Positions 13,611 to 22,314 of a stretch of 36,666 nt of DNA are shown one piece after another. The notes under the pieces are model-generated. The model was not told the DNA's origin. It did no database searches and worked only from the letters and a program-made list of their open reading frames with translations. Source of the DNA: an uncultured Acidimicrobiales bacterium (lineage in GTDB: Bacteria > Actinomycetota > Acidimicrobiia > Acidimicrobiales > UBA10347); contig CALDYC010000088.1 in NCBI GenBank assembly GCA_937941245.1, forward strand, positions 1-36,666, in the 5' to 3' direction. Numbering within the stretch: the stretch's first letter is position 1; every line of letters starts with the position of its first letter. The translations under genes and the position numbers were made by a program.

Positions 13611-16376
13611 CCCTTCAGGGCTAGCGACCGAGCCCGAGCGGGCAATCGCTGCGGGGTCATCGCCGAGATAGCTGCGAATGACTGCCTCGTCTTCTTGGAC
13701 CTCGACCGGAGTCCCCTCGGCGATGACGCTGCCAACTTCGAGCGCAATCATGCGATCACAGATCGACACGAGCATGGGCATGTCATGTTCAATGACCACG
13801 ACGGTGATTCCGTAGACGTCGCGGATCTGCGAAATGATCTGACCGAGCATTTCGGTCTCGGCCTGAGCAATGCCCGCTGAAGGTTCGTCGAGCAGAAGCA
13901 GACGCGGCTGCAACGTGACGTTTGCTGCGAGCTCAACGATGCGACGGGTGCCAGTCGACAGCGACGAGATCGGCTGGTCGCCGAGCGCAGTGAGCCCGAA
14001 AAGGGCCAGCGTGGCGTCAACATCAAAGGGCGCTCGTGAGTCGATCCGTGCCGCGGCCGCAAGCAGCAGCACATAGCGCGACGTCATGGTCGGGAAGAGC
14101 GACGCGTTCTGAAACGAACGCACCAGACCGAGGGCGCTTCGCTGATGCGGGGCCATCGATGAGACGTCGACACCATCAAAGATGACTCGGCCGGTGTCGG
14201 GCGTGACAAAGCCGCTTATCAGCTCAAACAGCGTGGTCTTGCCAGCCCCATTAGGGCCAATCAGACCGAGTGTCTCGCCGGCTGCAACGGTCAGCGAAAC
14301 GTCGTCGACCGCCCGAACCGACCCGAATGTTCGCGTGACGTTCTCGACGACGAGCAGGGGCTGTCCCGAGGCGGTCGGGGTGACAGCCGGTGGGCCGGAA
14401 CGTGTGGCTTGGCCACTGGCGTCGGTACCAGCGAGCGTGGCGAAGTCGAGATCCGGATCCAGAGCGTTGTCATCGTTGCCGTCAACCACGACCCCTGCCC
14501 GCAGAGCGATGCGGTCAACGAGGTTGCGCCGAGTCGACGCGAGTAGACCGGCGAGCCCCCGTGGCTGTTCGATAATCAGGATGAGCCATGCGGCGTTTAC
14601 GCCCGCAAGCGCTGACAGTTCGAGGTCGAAGAACCCGGGAATACCCACCAGATATGCCGCGCCAAGCAGCGGGCCAGCAAGCTCGGACAGCCCGCCGATT
14701 ACTGCAATAGACACCACGTTGATGCTGTCGGTCGGGGTAAAAAGTGCCCGGGTTACAAAGCTGTTCGCGAACGCCAGGGTGCTTCCGCCCACCCCAGCCA
14801 AAACACCAGCGAACGCGTAGGCGAGCAAGGTTGCTCGTCGAGGGGACACCCGAAAAACCTGTGATGCCGGTTCGTTGTCGCGTAACGCAACGAGTGAACG
14901 CCCGAAGTCTGAGCGGCGCACGATCGTTGCAAGGATCAACATCACGACAAATACCGCAAGGGCCACGTGATAGAACCCGCGAGCGGTGACCACTTCAGCC
15001 CCCGCCAGCTTGAGTGGCCGCGAAGACAGCCCGCTTCCGAGCGTGAAGTCTTGGCGCAGGAACCAGCTGTAGGTCGCCACTGCGAACGCGAGCGTGACGA
15101 TCGCCAGACGAAGGCCTCTGAATCGTAGGGCGGGGACAGCGACCGCGGCCGAAACGGCTGCTCCCACCCCGGCACCAGCAACAAGCCCGAGCAGCATGCT
15201 CGACGTTTCGGTGGAGACCTTTACCGCGGCAACCGCACCGATGGCGGCAACCGCGATCTGACCCAGTGACAGCTGGCCAGCGATTCCAGTCAGGAAGCTC
15301 ACCGATACCGCAACCAGTGCAACCGAGAGCACGGCAGTCAGGACGAAAGCTGACTGGTTGCTGATCCAAATCGGGGCGAGAGCCGCAGCCACCACGCCGA
15401 TGCCGCCGAGCACCCACCCGAGATTGCGGATCAGCCAGACGTGTTCATAGGCGTCGGGCAGACGATCGGTCGTGCCCAGCGTTCCCCACGATTCGACGTC
15501 GTCTCGTTGATCGCTCACCTGCAGCGCAACCGCGACCGTGATCAGCACGAAGAGTGCAACCTCGAACCAACCGGTTGCATCCCGGTTTGATGCAATGACT
15601 TGCTCGAGCACACCAATACCGACGCCGGCAACAAGCGCGGCGCCGAGGTTGGCGAAGCGGGCCAACGCGGCGACCGCCAGACCACGCAGAATGAAGTCGG
15701 GGCCGAGCGTTTCGGGTGTGACCGTGCTCTGGTTCGGGATGATCAAAATGGCCGCGAACGCGGCGATCGCCCCGGCCAATGCCCACGACAGCATGGCCAT
15801 GTACTTCGGGTCGATTCCGGCGAGCGTGGCCGCATCGGGGTTCGAAGCAGCGCCTCGAATTGCGATGCCGAATCGGCTGCGTTGGAGGAACAGATACAGA
15901 GCGCCGATGACGATGGGCGAGAGGAACATGAGCGCAGAAGCCGATGGCGACACGAACACCGTCAGGTCAAATTGCGGGAAGCCCGGAGGTTGCGGAAAAC
16001 TTCGCCCACCCAATCCGCCGCCGGCGAACGACAATGCAAGCAACAGCAGCGCCTGCCCAGTGCCTAGCGTCGCGACCATGGCGAGAACCTTCGGGGCGTC
16101 GGCCAGCTTGCGCACGACGAACGCTTCGAGACCGGCGCTAATCAGAGCTGCGACGATGAGCGCACCGACGAACCCAAGCCAGTACGGCACGCCGTAGCCG
16201 TTGACGACCACCGACATCATCGATGCAGCGACGAGACCAACGGCCCCGTGAGCGAAGTTGATGAACCCCGATGACCGATATGCCAGCACCAATCCGATGC
16301 CCAGCAGGGCGTAGCCGATGCCGAAGATCGTCCCAAGCAACACGAGCGGTCCGGAGAAGTCGAATCCCCACATCAT
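13590..16376 (-). CDS. LivH-LivM-LivG triple fusion of branched-chain-type ABC importer
   Basis: 928 aa. Residues about 1-295 are a LivH permease (GLVLAYRSSGFINFAHGAVG), about 310-600 a LivM permease (LTGIAGQLSLGQIAVAAIGA) and about 675-915 a LivG ATPase with Walker A GPNGAGKTT, a variant signature SLSTGTRR, Walker B LLLLDEP and H-loop VVIEHD. Normally these are three separate proteins. The start ATG overlaps the stop of the MFS-LivF gene (ATGA). With the LivK-like lipoprotein and LivF domain upstream it completes one importer. LIV-family systems take up amino acids, amides and many aromatic or carboxylic acids; here the substrate is likely an island metabolite (inference). Confidence 0.93.
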   Translation of the reverse strand: MMWGFDFSGPLVLLGTIFGIGYALLGIGLVLAYRSSGFINFAHGAVGLVAASMMSVVVNGYGVPYWLGFVGALIVAALISAGLEAFVVRKLADAPKVLAMVATLGTGQALLLLALSFAGGGLGGRSFPQPPGFPQFDLTVFVSPSASALMFLSPIVIGALYLFLQRSRFGIAIRGAASNPDAATLAGIDPKYMAMLSWALAGAIAAFAAILIIPNQSTVTPETLGPDFILRGLAVAALARFANLGAALVAGVGIGVLEQVIASNRDATGWFEVALFVLITVAVALQVSDQRDDVESWGTLGTTDRLPDAYEHVWLIRNLGWVLGGIGVVAAALAPIWISNQSAFVLTAVLSVALVAVSVSFLTGIAGQLSLGQIAVAAIGAVAAVKVSTETSSMLLGLVAGAGVGAAVSAAVAVPALRFRGLRLAIVTLAFAVATYSWFLRQDFTLGSGLSSRPLKLAGAEVVTARGFYHVALAVFVVMLILATIVRRSDFGRSLVALRDNEPASQVFRVSPRRATLLAYAFAGVLAGVGGSTLAFANSFVTRALFTPTDSINVVSIAVIGGLSELAGPLLGAAYLVGIPGFFDLELSALAGVNAAWLILIIEQPRGLAGLLASTRRNLVDRIALRAGVVVDGNDDNALDPDLDFATLAGTDASGQATRSGPPAVTPTASGQPLLVVENVTRTFGSVRAVDDVSLTVAAGETLGLIGPNGAGKTTLFELISGFVTPDTGRVIFDGVDVSSMAPHQRSALGLVRSFQNASLFPTMTSRYVLLLAAAARIDSRAPFDVDATLALFGLTALGDQPISSLSTGTRRIVELAANVTLQPRLLLLDEPSAGIAQAETEMLGQIISQIRDVYGITVVVIEHDMPMLVSICDRMIALEVGSVIAEGTPVEVQEDEAVIRSYLGDDPAAIARSGSVASPEGSGTLDR

Positions 16377-18364
16377 GTGTCGAGCGCCTGGGCTAGACCC
16401 TTGAGATACGCGGACTGCAGTAACTCAGGGCGGGCCCGCAAGTCCGCTGCCGAGCCTTCCCAGCCAATCGAACCCTTCTCCATGACATAGGCATGGTCGG
16501 CAACCGACAGAGCAATGTTCACTGATTGCTCGACGAGCAGCACGGCCGCGCCACGCTCGGCAATCGTTCGCACGACCGGCAGCAGGTCAGCGATCACGGT
16601 CGGAGCGAGACCGAGTGAGAATTCGTCGATGAGTAGAAGCTGGGGACGCACAATGATTGCCTTGGCGAGCGCCAACATTTGTTTCTCGCCGCCGGAAAGG
16701 GTGGCAGCTCGCTGGCTCCGACGTTCTGCGAGCCGAGGAAACAGCGCGACCGCCTCTTCGATCGCGTCGGAACGGCGAACGGGATCGATGCCGTGGCTGA
16801 ACAAACGCAGGTTCTCTTCGATGGTCATCGGCCCAACGACTGCTTCGCCTCCGACGATCTGGTGCAGGCCCATACCCACGCGCCATGTTGGGCGGGTTCG
16901 GGTGATGTTCAAGCCGGCATAGACGATGCGGCCGCTGAGCGAGGGTTCGAGCCCACTAATCGTGCGCAGCAGCGTCGTCTTGCCGGCCCCGTTGGTTCCG
17001 AGCAGCGCCACAACCTGGCCCGGCTGGACTTTGAGGTCTACGCCGAAGAGGACCTGCACATCGCCATAGGCCACAGCGAGGTTCTCTACCCGCAACAGGT
17101 CGGTGGGTGCTGTCCCAGCTTCGCCGTCGAGTGCATCGACCCGACGGGGGACCGTTGCTGCTGATGTGGTGACTGCGGACAGTTCAGGAGGGCGGGCCGA
17201 GTCCGAGTACCTGCGCACGTGCCAGCCGACGTATGCGATGGGCGGACCAAGCCAGGCAATGCGCCACTGTGCATGCAGCCCGTCGATGAGCCAGGCGTTG
17301 ACGCTGCAGGCGACGGCCGCGCCGACCGCCGCCGCTTGCACCTGGCCCGAAGCAATCCTGCGCCGCACGGCGGGCGTTGAGCTTGCGAACGTCGAAGCAT
17401 CGAGACCGATTGCAGCCAGGCAGAGCAGTCCGCCGCCGACGGTCCAGCTAACGACCAGACCAATGTAGGTGAAGGACAACGCGCCGGTGGTTATCGCCGC
17501 ACCGGCGCCAAACAGTTGCAAGCCAATGACGTCGGCGCGGCGGCTTCCGGTCAGTTCGCCCAACCGGTGGTACCACGAGCCGAAACCTGCGACGAGTGCG
17601 GCAGCGAGCGTTGAGACGCCGAGTACCGCGGCCAATTGTCGGTCGCTGCGTTGCCATTCGTCGAGTAGTAGTTCTTGGGCCGGGCTAGCTGCGGCCACCA
17701 TGGCTGCACCGACAGTGAGCGCAGCGAACTTGCTGCGGCGAACCCACGGCGTGTCGAGCAACGGCGATGTCCCCTCAGAAACCACGTCATCGTCATGCGC
17801 GAGTGCGTGGGGCGTCAGGGCTGCGGTTGCGCCGGCCATGACGGCCATCGCGATCCACAGCTGAGTGTCAACGCTTGGCTCAGCGATCACTCGCAGCCCG
17901 AGCGGCCATCCAGCTCCACACGCCACGCCAACCCAATAGCGCGAAACGTATCTGAACCGGGTTTGGTGAGTGGATGCCGTCGAGACCATGACCCGGTGAA
18001 GTGCCATCGCCGGTCCGAGTGCGGCCGCGACGATGATTGCTGCGACGGTAAAGAGGACGATCTCGATCGTCCAGGCGGCGAGAGCGAGTCCCAGCGTCGC
18101 GACGAGAGCACTCAGCCAGAGAAAAACTCCTGCGGGAAGCACATCGCGCGTGCGGACCGTAGCGACGCAACCCAGGACAAGAACGGCTGCGGCAATGGTG
18201 GCCTCGGCCGTCAGCGCGCCGAGCACCTCAAACTCGCTAGCCAGCCGTGCCCGGTTGAAGAGCAGGATCGAGATCGGGGCAGCGACAGCCGCTCCGTGCA
18301 AGCCGATCGCACGCACCAACCACGGTGTCGAAGCTGCGACGGGTGCCGCAGCCTCAGCCATCAA
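16373..18364 (-). CDS. MFS-like membrane domain fused to LivF ATPase
   Basis: 663 aa. The first about 390 residues are a series of hydrophobic helices with MFS-like layout (ISILLFNRARLASEFEVLG, then repeated Ala/Leu/Val-rich segments), and after a linker the last about 240 are a LivF ATPase: GTNGAGKTT (Walker A), LSGGEKQMLALAKA (signature), LLLIDEFSLGL (Walker B), LLVEQSVN (H-loop). LivF is the second nucleotide-binding subunit of branched-chain-type importers, so this protein pairs with the LivHMG fusion. The membrane part is not a Liv permease, and an ABC ATPase tethered to a secondary-transporter-like domain is unusual. It overlaps the LivK-like gene upstream by 11 bp. Confidence 0.88.
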   Translation of the reverse strand: MMAEAAAPVAASTPWLVRAIGLHGAAVAAPISILLFNRARLASEFEVLGALTAEATIAAAVLVLGCVATVRTRDVLPAGVFLWLSALVATLGLALAAWTIEIVLFTVAAIIVAAALGPAMALHRVMVSTASTHQTRFRYVSRYWVGVACGAGWPLGLRVIAEPSVDTQLWIAMAVMAGATAALTPHALAHDDDVVSEGTSPLLDTPWVRRSKFAALTVGAAMVAAASPAQELLLDEWQRSDRQLAAVLGVSTLAAALVAGFGSWYHRLGELTGSRRADVIGLQLFGAGAAITTGALSFTYIGLVVSWTVGGGLLCLAAIGLDASTFASSTPAVRRRIASGQVQAAAVGAAVACSVNAWLIDGLHAQWRIAWLGPPIAYVGWHVRRYSDSARPPELSAVTTSAATVPRRVDALDGEAGTAPTDLLRVENLAVAYGDVQVLFGVDLKVQPGQVVALLGTNGAGKTTLLRTISGLEPSLSGRIVYAGLNITRTRPTWRVGMGLHQIVGGEAVVGPMTIEENLRLFSHGIDPVRRSDAIEEAVALFPRLAERRSQRAATLSGGEKQMLALAKAIIVRPQLLLIDEFSLGLAPTVIADLLPVVRTIAERGAAVLLVEQSVNIALSVADHAYVMEKGSIGWEGSAADLRARPELLQSAYLKGLAQALDT

Positions 18365-19823
18365 AGTCGATGGGGTCGCTGTCGATCGTCATGCATTCGC
18401 AGGTCTCGTCGAAACTGAAGCGGACGTACTTGTCGCCGCCGGCATATATGCCGGGCGTGAACTCGACCCCGTAGACCGATGCGGCCTCGAACGAGTCGCC
18501 GAGGCCCCAAACGGCTTCGCTGATTCCGGCGGCGCTGATCTCGTCCGCCTGGTTACCAGCGGCGGCTACCAGATTGATGGCGTCGCAAAAGACCAGGCCG
18601 GTGCGGACCGACGCTCGGTCGGTGACGTCAAGCCCGGCAGCGACGAACAAGTCAACACAGCCCTTCTCGGCATCGTTCGCAGGAAATGCGTACTCGGCAT
18701 CTTTGACGTCGTAGCCGGGCAGCACGCTAATCCCGGCCGCTCCACCCATCATCTCGGGGTAGTTGAAGGTGTTGAAGTCAGGGGCGTCGTAGCTCGACAC
18801 CGCAAACTCGGCTGAGAAGTTCTGCACCAAGCTGGTATCGATAAACCACGAAACCAGGCGCGAGCCACCAATCGCGACGACGCGGTCAACGCCTGCTTCC
18901 TTGAAGTTCACGATTGCCTGCAGCTGATCATTGTTGAAGGACGTGCCATCGGTCGGGTCGATGGTGTTGTACGAAGCGATCTCAATGCCGGCTTCGCGGA
19001 GCACGGGTGCGAACTGCTCGTCGAAGACCCGCTGGCTAAGCCCTGAATCGATGGCGATCACACCAACCGTGCCGCCGTCAAACCAGCCGCTCGCAACGAG
19101 GTCTGAGCCGAGGCCGGAAACGAGATCGTCATAACTGGGCAGGAACGGAGACCAGTAGTAGGGCGCAAGTTCTTCGAACCCAGCGTTGTCGACGGGGTAC
19201 AGCGTGGCATCGAGCATGAGCGTGTTTGCTGCGGCGTAACACGGCCGAGCGTTCTCTTGGAGTTGCCCAGTCATCACCACTGCGAACGCCTTGTCGTCTT
19301 GGGTGATCGCGTTGCAGAGCTGCTCTTCGGCAACGGGGCCATCGGTGATCGCGTTGAACACGTGGATCTTGGGAACGATTTGGCGACCGGCAACGCCGCC
19401 ATTGGCGTTTGCCGCGTCGACCAGCGCCATGACCTGCGCTTCGCGGTCGCCCTCGCTGGGAGTCTCCCATCCGAATGCGGCAGCAACCGCGCTGGTATCG
19501 GTGATGATGAAGGACATCGTGATTTCGTCGTCGGTCACGCCGGGGGTGTCGGGCCCGGCGGGTGCGAGTGTGGGAGCTTCGTCTTGGTTCGAAGCGGCAT
19601 CACTGTCTGTGTCTGTGTCGGTGTTTGCGTCGGCGTCTGCAGGGTCGGGGTTGCCCTGGTCGCTCGTGGCGGCAGTCGTTGTGTCGTCGGTGTTTGTGCT
19701 GTCGTCGGCATTGTCCGATGCGGACTGGGAGCAGGCGTTGAGGGCCAAGGTGAGAATGGCCAGAATGGCGATCACGGTGCGGAGCCTGCGGGGGTCGGTG
19801 CGATGCATGCGAATATCTCTCAT
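18354..19823 (-). CDS. LivK-type substrate-binding lipoprotein
   Basis: 489 aa from ATG 19823, which shares one base with the preceding stop (TGATG); an ATG five codons in is also possible. The signal peptide ends in a lipobox (LALNAC), followed by an Asp/Thr/Asn-rich low-complexity linker to about residue 85. The mature domain is a type I periplasmic-binding fold: ITMSFIITDTSAVAAAFG, ANGGVAGRQIVPKIHVFNA, and later VDRVVAIGGSRLVSWF. It would sit on the outer face of the membrane and deliver substrate to the LivHMG and LivF fusions encoded just downstream. The ligand is unknown; peptide- and amide-binding relatives exist in this family. Confidence 0.9.
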   Translation of the reverse strand: MRDIRMHRTDPRRLRTVIAILAILTLALNACSQSASDNADDSTNTDDTTTAATSDQGNPDPADADANTDTDTDSDAASNQDEAPTLAPAGPDTPGVTDDEITMSFIITDTSAVAAAFGWETPSEGDREAQVMALVDAANANGGVAGRQIVPKIHVFNAITDGPVAEEQLCNAITQDDKAFAVVMTGQLQENARPCYAAANTLMLDATLYPVDNAGFEELAPYYWSPFLPSYDDLVSGLGSDLVASGWFDGGTVGVIAIDSGLSQRVFDEQFAPVLREAGIEIASYNTIDPTDGTSFNNDQLQAIVNFKEAGVDRVVAIGGSRLVSWFIDTSLVQNFSAEFAVSSYDAPDFNTFNYPEMMGGAAGISVLPGYDVKDAEYAFPANDAEKGCVDLFVAAGLDVTDRASVRTGLVFCDAINLVAAAGNQADEISAAGISEAVWGLGDSFEAASVYGVEFTPGIYAGGDKYVRFSFDETCECMTIDSDPIDFDG

Positions 19824-20113
19824 CAGGTTGGTGTCGTAACACCGGACGGGGAACGGGAAAGGGCCGAGTCTCGGGTGTCGAGACTGGATGCGCGCACCGC
19901 GGTGCGATACGCGCTTCGCCGCTCGCTCAGCCTGTCATTGACAAGCCACGCGATCAACAAGAGTAGAACCACAACGATGAGCGTCTGCGGCAGGCGACCG
20001 AGCTTGAGCCAGCCTTCGCCGATGACGTGGAGTAACTCATCATTGAATCCACACAAGTACAGCAGAGTTCCAGCTCCGGGGCCGAACCATGGTCGTGTGA
20101 GCATGCGGTTCAT
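19823..20113 (-). CDS. Small single-span membrane protein
   Basis: 96 aa, hidden in a longer track ORF (19823-20341). The ATG at 20113 overlaps the TGA of the flavoenzyme gene (ATGA) and its own TGA overlaps the ATG of the LivK-like gene (TGATG), which strongly supports it as a real coupled gene. The sequence has one clear transmembrane helix, PQTLIVVVLLLLIAWLV, around residues 43-59, followed by a basic tail with NDRLSERRSAYRTAVR. No family recognised. It may be an accessory of the transporter or anchor the flavoenzyme at the membrane (inference). Confidence 0.7.
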   Translation of the reverse strand: MNRMLTRPWFGPGAGTLLYLCGFNDELLHVIGEGWLKLGRLPQTLIVVVLLLLIAWLVNDRLSERRSAYRTAVRASSLDTRDSALSRSPSGVTTPT

Positions 20114-21387
20114 GTGCCGGTGGTCCCGAACTGAGCGCCTTCGCTTCCGCTCACGAGATACGACGCAGCTTCGAGGCGGCCGCGTTCGGCAGGGAAGCCC
20201 TGCACCAGTCCCATCGAGAGGTCTCGCAGAGCTCGCGAGATCGGCCCGGTCATGCCCGTGTTTGACGTGCCACACGCCTTCATGGCCTGCACCGCTACCT
20301 GAAAGCAGTTGTCGGCGATCTCGCCCTTGGCGATGCGCCAATTGGCGACCACATCATCTTTGTGAAGGATCTCGGGATTTGCGGTTTCGAGGGCGATCTG
20401 CCGGCGGGCCCACAGCATGGCGGTATCGAGGTGGCGGCGCATCGAGCCGACCAGTTGCTGGTGCACGTTGCTCGTGCCGATTGGTTCGTCAGTGCCGTGA
20501 TAGGTCGTCGTCGTCAAAAAGTTGATGGCGAAGTCATAGACGGCTTGCGCTGCGCCGATGTACACCGACGACAGAGCGACCTGATTACCGACGAAGCTGC
20601 CTCTGCTGACCTGAGTCATCTTCACGAACGATCCGGGCACGGTCAGGGCATCGTCGTCTGAGACGAAGACATCTTCGAGCACGATGCCGTGTGTTGCGGT
20701 GGCACGCATGCCGACGGCGTCCCACTTGGTGCGTTCACCGGTGCCGGGTGCGGTGCGATCGATCAGGAAGACGGCCAGGTGCTCAGCCGTGTCGCCCGTG
20801 TCGAGCTTTGCGGTGACGAGGTAGTCGTCGGCCACACCGGTCGCGCACCCGAACGATTTGACGCCATTGACGAGCCAACCTCCGTCAGTTCGGCTGGCCT
20901 CGGTGGCGATCGTGATTGCAGCCCCCTTGGTGCGCACCGACTCGCTCGCAAAGTTCGCAACCCACCGTCCTTCGTCGCCCATGCGTCGAAGGATCTTTTC
21001 GCCGAACGCTCGGACGACGGGGATCTCATCACTGTCGTACAGGCCAGCTTCGATCGCAGCAAGCGGAAGCAGGCCGCGCGACGATCCGCTGCACTGGAAG
21101 AAGTAGGCGAGAGAGGTCGACGCGCACTCGGTTGCCATCGCGAACGTGGCAGCAGCGAGGTCTCGAAGGCCGCCGCCGAGCCCGCCGTAGTCGGTCGGTA
21201 CCGTCAAGCCGAGCAGTCCTGCCTCAGAGATGGTGCGAACGTGCTCGATCGGGAATGTGCCCGAGAGGTCAGCTTCGACGGCCTTCTCCGCAAGAGCGGG
21301 GAGCACCGAATCGACTTTGAGTGCTCGTGCGCGCTCGGCGTCGGTCATGTCTTGGATGAATAGCTCGCCGATTGCTCGGCCGGTCAT
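20110..21387 (-). CDS. Acyl-CoA dehydrogenase-fold flavoenzyme
   Basis: 425 aa from ATG 21387, one base after the stop of the racemase-family gene. The fold is shown by GLTVPTDYGGLGGG, FASESVRTKG, TDGGWLVNGVKSFGCATGVADDYLVTAKL (FAD-binding middle domain) and the helical C-terminal domain (AINFLTTTTYHGTDEPIG). The usual catalytic YEGT near the C-terminus is absent; the matching area reads LSMGLVQGFPAERG. That leaves room for a flavin monooxygenase of the DszC/class D type or a dehydrogenase with a different base. It lies in the import operon, so it probably acts on the imported compound or its CoA ester. Function beyond the family is not determined. Confidence 0.85.
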   Translation of the reverse strand: MTGRAIGELFIQDMTDAERARALKVDSVLPALAEKAVEADLSGTFPIEHVRTISEAGLLGLTVPTDYGGLGGGLRDLAAATFAMATECASTSLAYFFQCSGSSRGLLPLAAIEAGLYDSDEIPVVRAFGEKILRRMGDEGRWVANFASESVRTKGAAITIATEASRTDGGWLVNGVKSFGCATGVADDYLVTAKLDTGDTAEHLAVFLIDRTAPGTGERTKWDAVGMRATATHGIVLEDVFVSDDDALTVPGSFVKMTQVSRGSFVGNQVALSSVYIGAAQAVYDFAINFLTTTTYHGTDEPIGTSNVHQQLVGSMRRHLDTAMLWARRQIALETANPEILHKDDVVANWRIAKGEIADNCFQVAVQAMKACGTSNTGMTGPISRALRDLSMGLVQGFPAERGRLEAASYLVSGSEGAQFGTTGT

Positions 21388-21388
21388 G

Positions 21389-22135
21389 TCAGTGTTCTTC
21401 AAGGATCCTCCCGAACCCGGAGATCTTCTCTTGTAGCCCCGTAGCCCGCATGGCATGCCAAAGCGTGGCGATGTTGATTGCGATGACTGGCTTGTTGAGC
21501 TCGCGTTCAAGTTCTGCTGCCTGCGCGACGAATGAGAGGTTCGTGCCCACCTGCACGATGGCGTCGACATCGGCTGCATCGATTTCGTCGACAACGGCGG
21601 CGATTTCGGGCGGGTGTACCTCGGCAATGGCGGTCGCGGTTGGACAGCGCAGTCCAGTCACGTTCGCGACCGAGAAGCCGGCTTGGTTGAAGAATTCGCG
21701 CACCTGGGTATCTGCGACGGGCTGGTACGGGCTGAACACCGAGATCCTCTCGGCGCCGAAGCAACGAAGGGCATCTTCGCAGGCGCTCGCTCCGGTTGAG
21801 ACCTCGAGGCCGCTCTGGTCGCGAACTCGCTGCTCAAAGGCTCGGTTGCCTTCGACTCCGCCCCAGAATGTCTCCGCACTCATTCCCATGACCATGTACG
21901 TGGGCTTGGCAGTGATTACGTCGCGAATGGCAATGCGGATCGACTGACGAATCTCACCAAGTAGACGTTCAAACTCTGCGTCGTCGCCGAGATCCGGATT
22001 CTCGATGTACATCCGTCCAGTGTGAAAGGTCACGCCGGCGGGAGCGACCATCGCAAAATCATGCTCAACCACGGTGTTGGTCGACGGGGCAATCACGGCG
22101 AACCGACCACGGGTGCCGACTGCGGACTCACCCAC
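21389..22135 (-). CDS. Asp/Glu racemase-family protein (maleate isomerase/arylmalonate decarboxylase-like), catalytic Cys missing
   Basis: 248 aa from GTG 22135, chosen because it aligns with the start of the paralogue at 28158 and because the longer track ORF would run through operator C. The family is shown by IAPSTNTVVEHDF (residues 15-27), YMVMGMSAETFWGG (80-93), SPYQPVADTQV and IVQVGTNLSFV. In maleate cis-trans isomerase and arylmalonate decarboxylase the second active-site Cys lies in the last motif; here that position (196) is Val, while the paralogue has Cys. The first Cys site is also not Cys. It heads the import operon, directly behind operator C. It may be a non-catalytic or differently acting homologue. 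Confidence 0.85.
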   Translation of the reverse strand: MGESAVGTRGRFAVIAPSTNTVVEHDFAMVAPAGVTFHTGRMYIENPDLGDDAEFERLLGEIRQSIRIAIRDVITAKPTYMVMGMSAETFWGGVEGNRAFEQRVRDQSGLEVSTGASACEDALRCFGAERISVFSPYQPVADTQVREFFNQAGFSVANVTGLRCPTATAIAEVHPPEIAAVVDEIDAADVDAIVQVGTNLSFVAQAAELERELNKPVIAINIATLWHAMRATGLQEKISGFGRILEEH

Positions 22136-22149
22136 GGCAGTGTTCTCGC

Positions 22150-22186
22150 GTTCCGCCCAGCGGAACGCTGTTCGCGTTTGACACAC
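22150..22186. promoter_or_regulatory. Operator copy C: perfect palindrome plus half-site
   Basis: GTTCCGCCCAGCGGAAC (22150-22166) has near-perfect seven-base arms, followed after GCT by GTTCGCGTTTGACACAC (22170-22186), a partial second site at the standard 20-bp phase. It lies 15 bp before the GTG of the racemase-family gene, so it likely controls the six-gene import operon. The half-site points away from the gene, opposite to copies A, B and D. Confidence 0.8.
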
Positions 22187-22314
22187 TCGCAAACTAGGAC
22201 CGCAGGTGTGCCATCGTCAAGGCGGCGCGGTCGATTATGGGCAACGTCGTCGGCGACATCGCTTCGCGAGTGACAGGCAAACGCTCAACGCTCCGAGTTC
22301 CCGCTGGGCAGTTG
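22187..22314. other. Gap between operator C and the stop of the propeller lipoprotein gene
   Basis: About 130 bp with no convincing gene, hairpin or promoter by eye. It probably holds the upstream part of the import-operon promoter (minus strand) and the 3' untranslated end of the lipoprotein gene. Confidence 0.5.

Noticed and set aside
19257-20525. 422-aa plus-strand ORF
   Set aside because: Antisense to the LivK-like, small membrane and flavoenzyme genes; Arg/Ser/Gly-rich composition typical of shadow frames in high-GC DNA.
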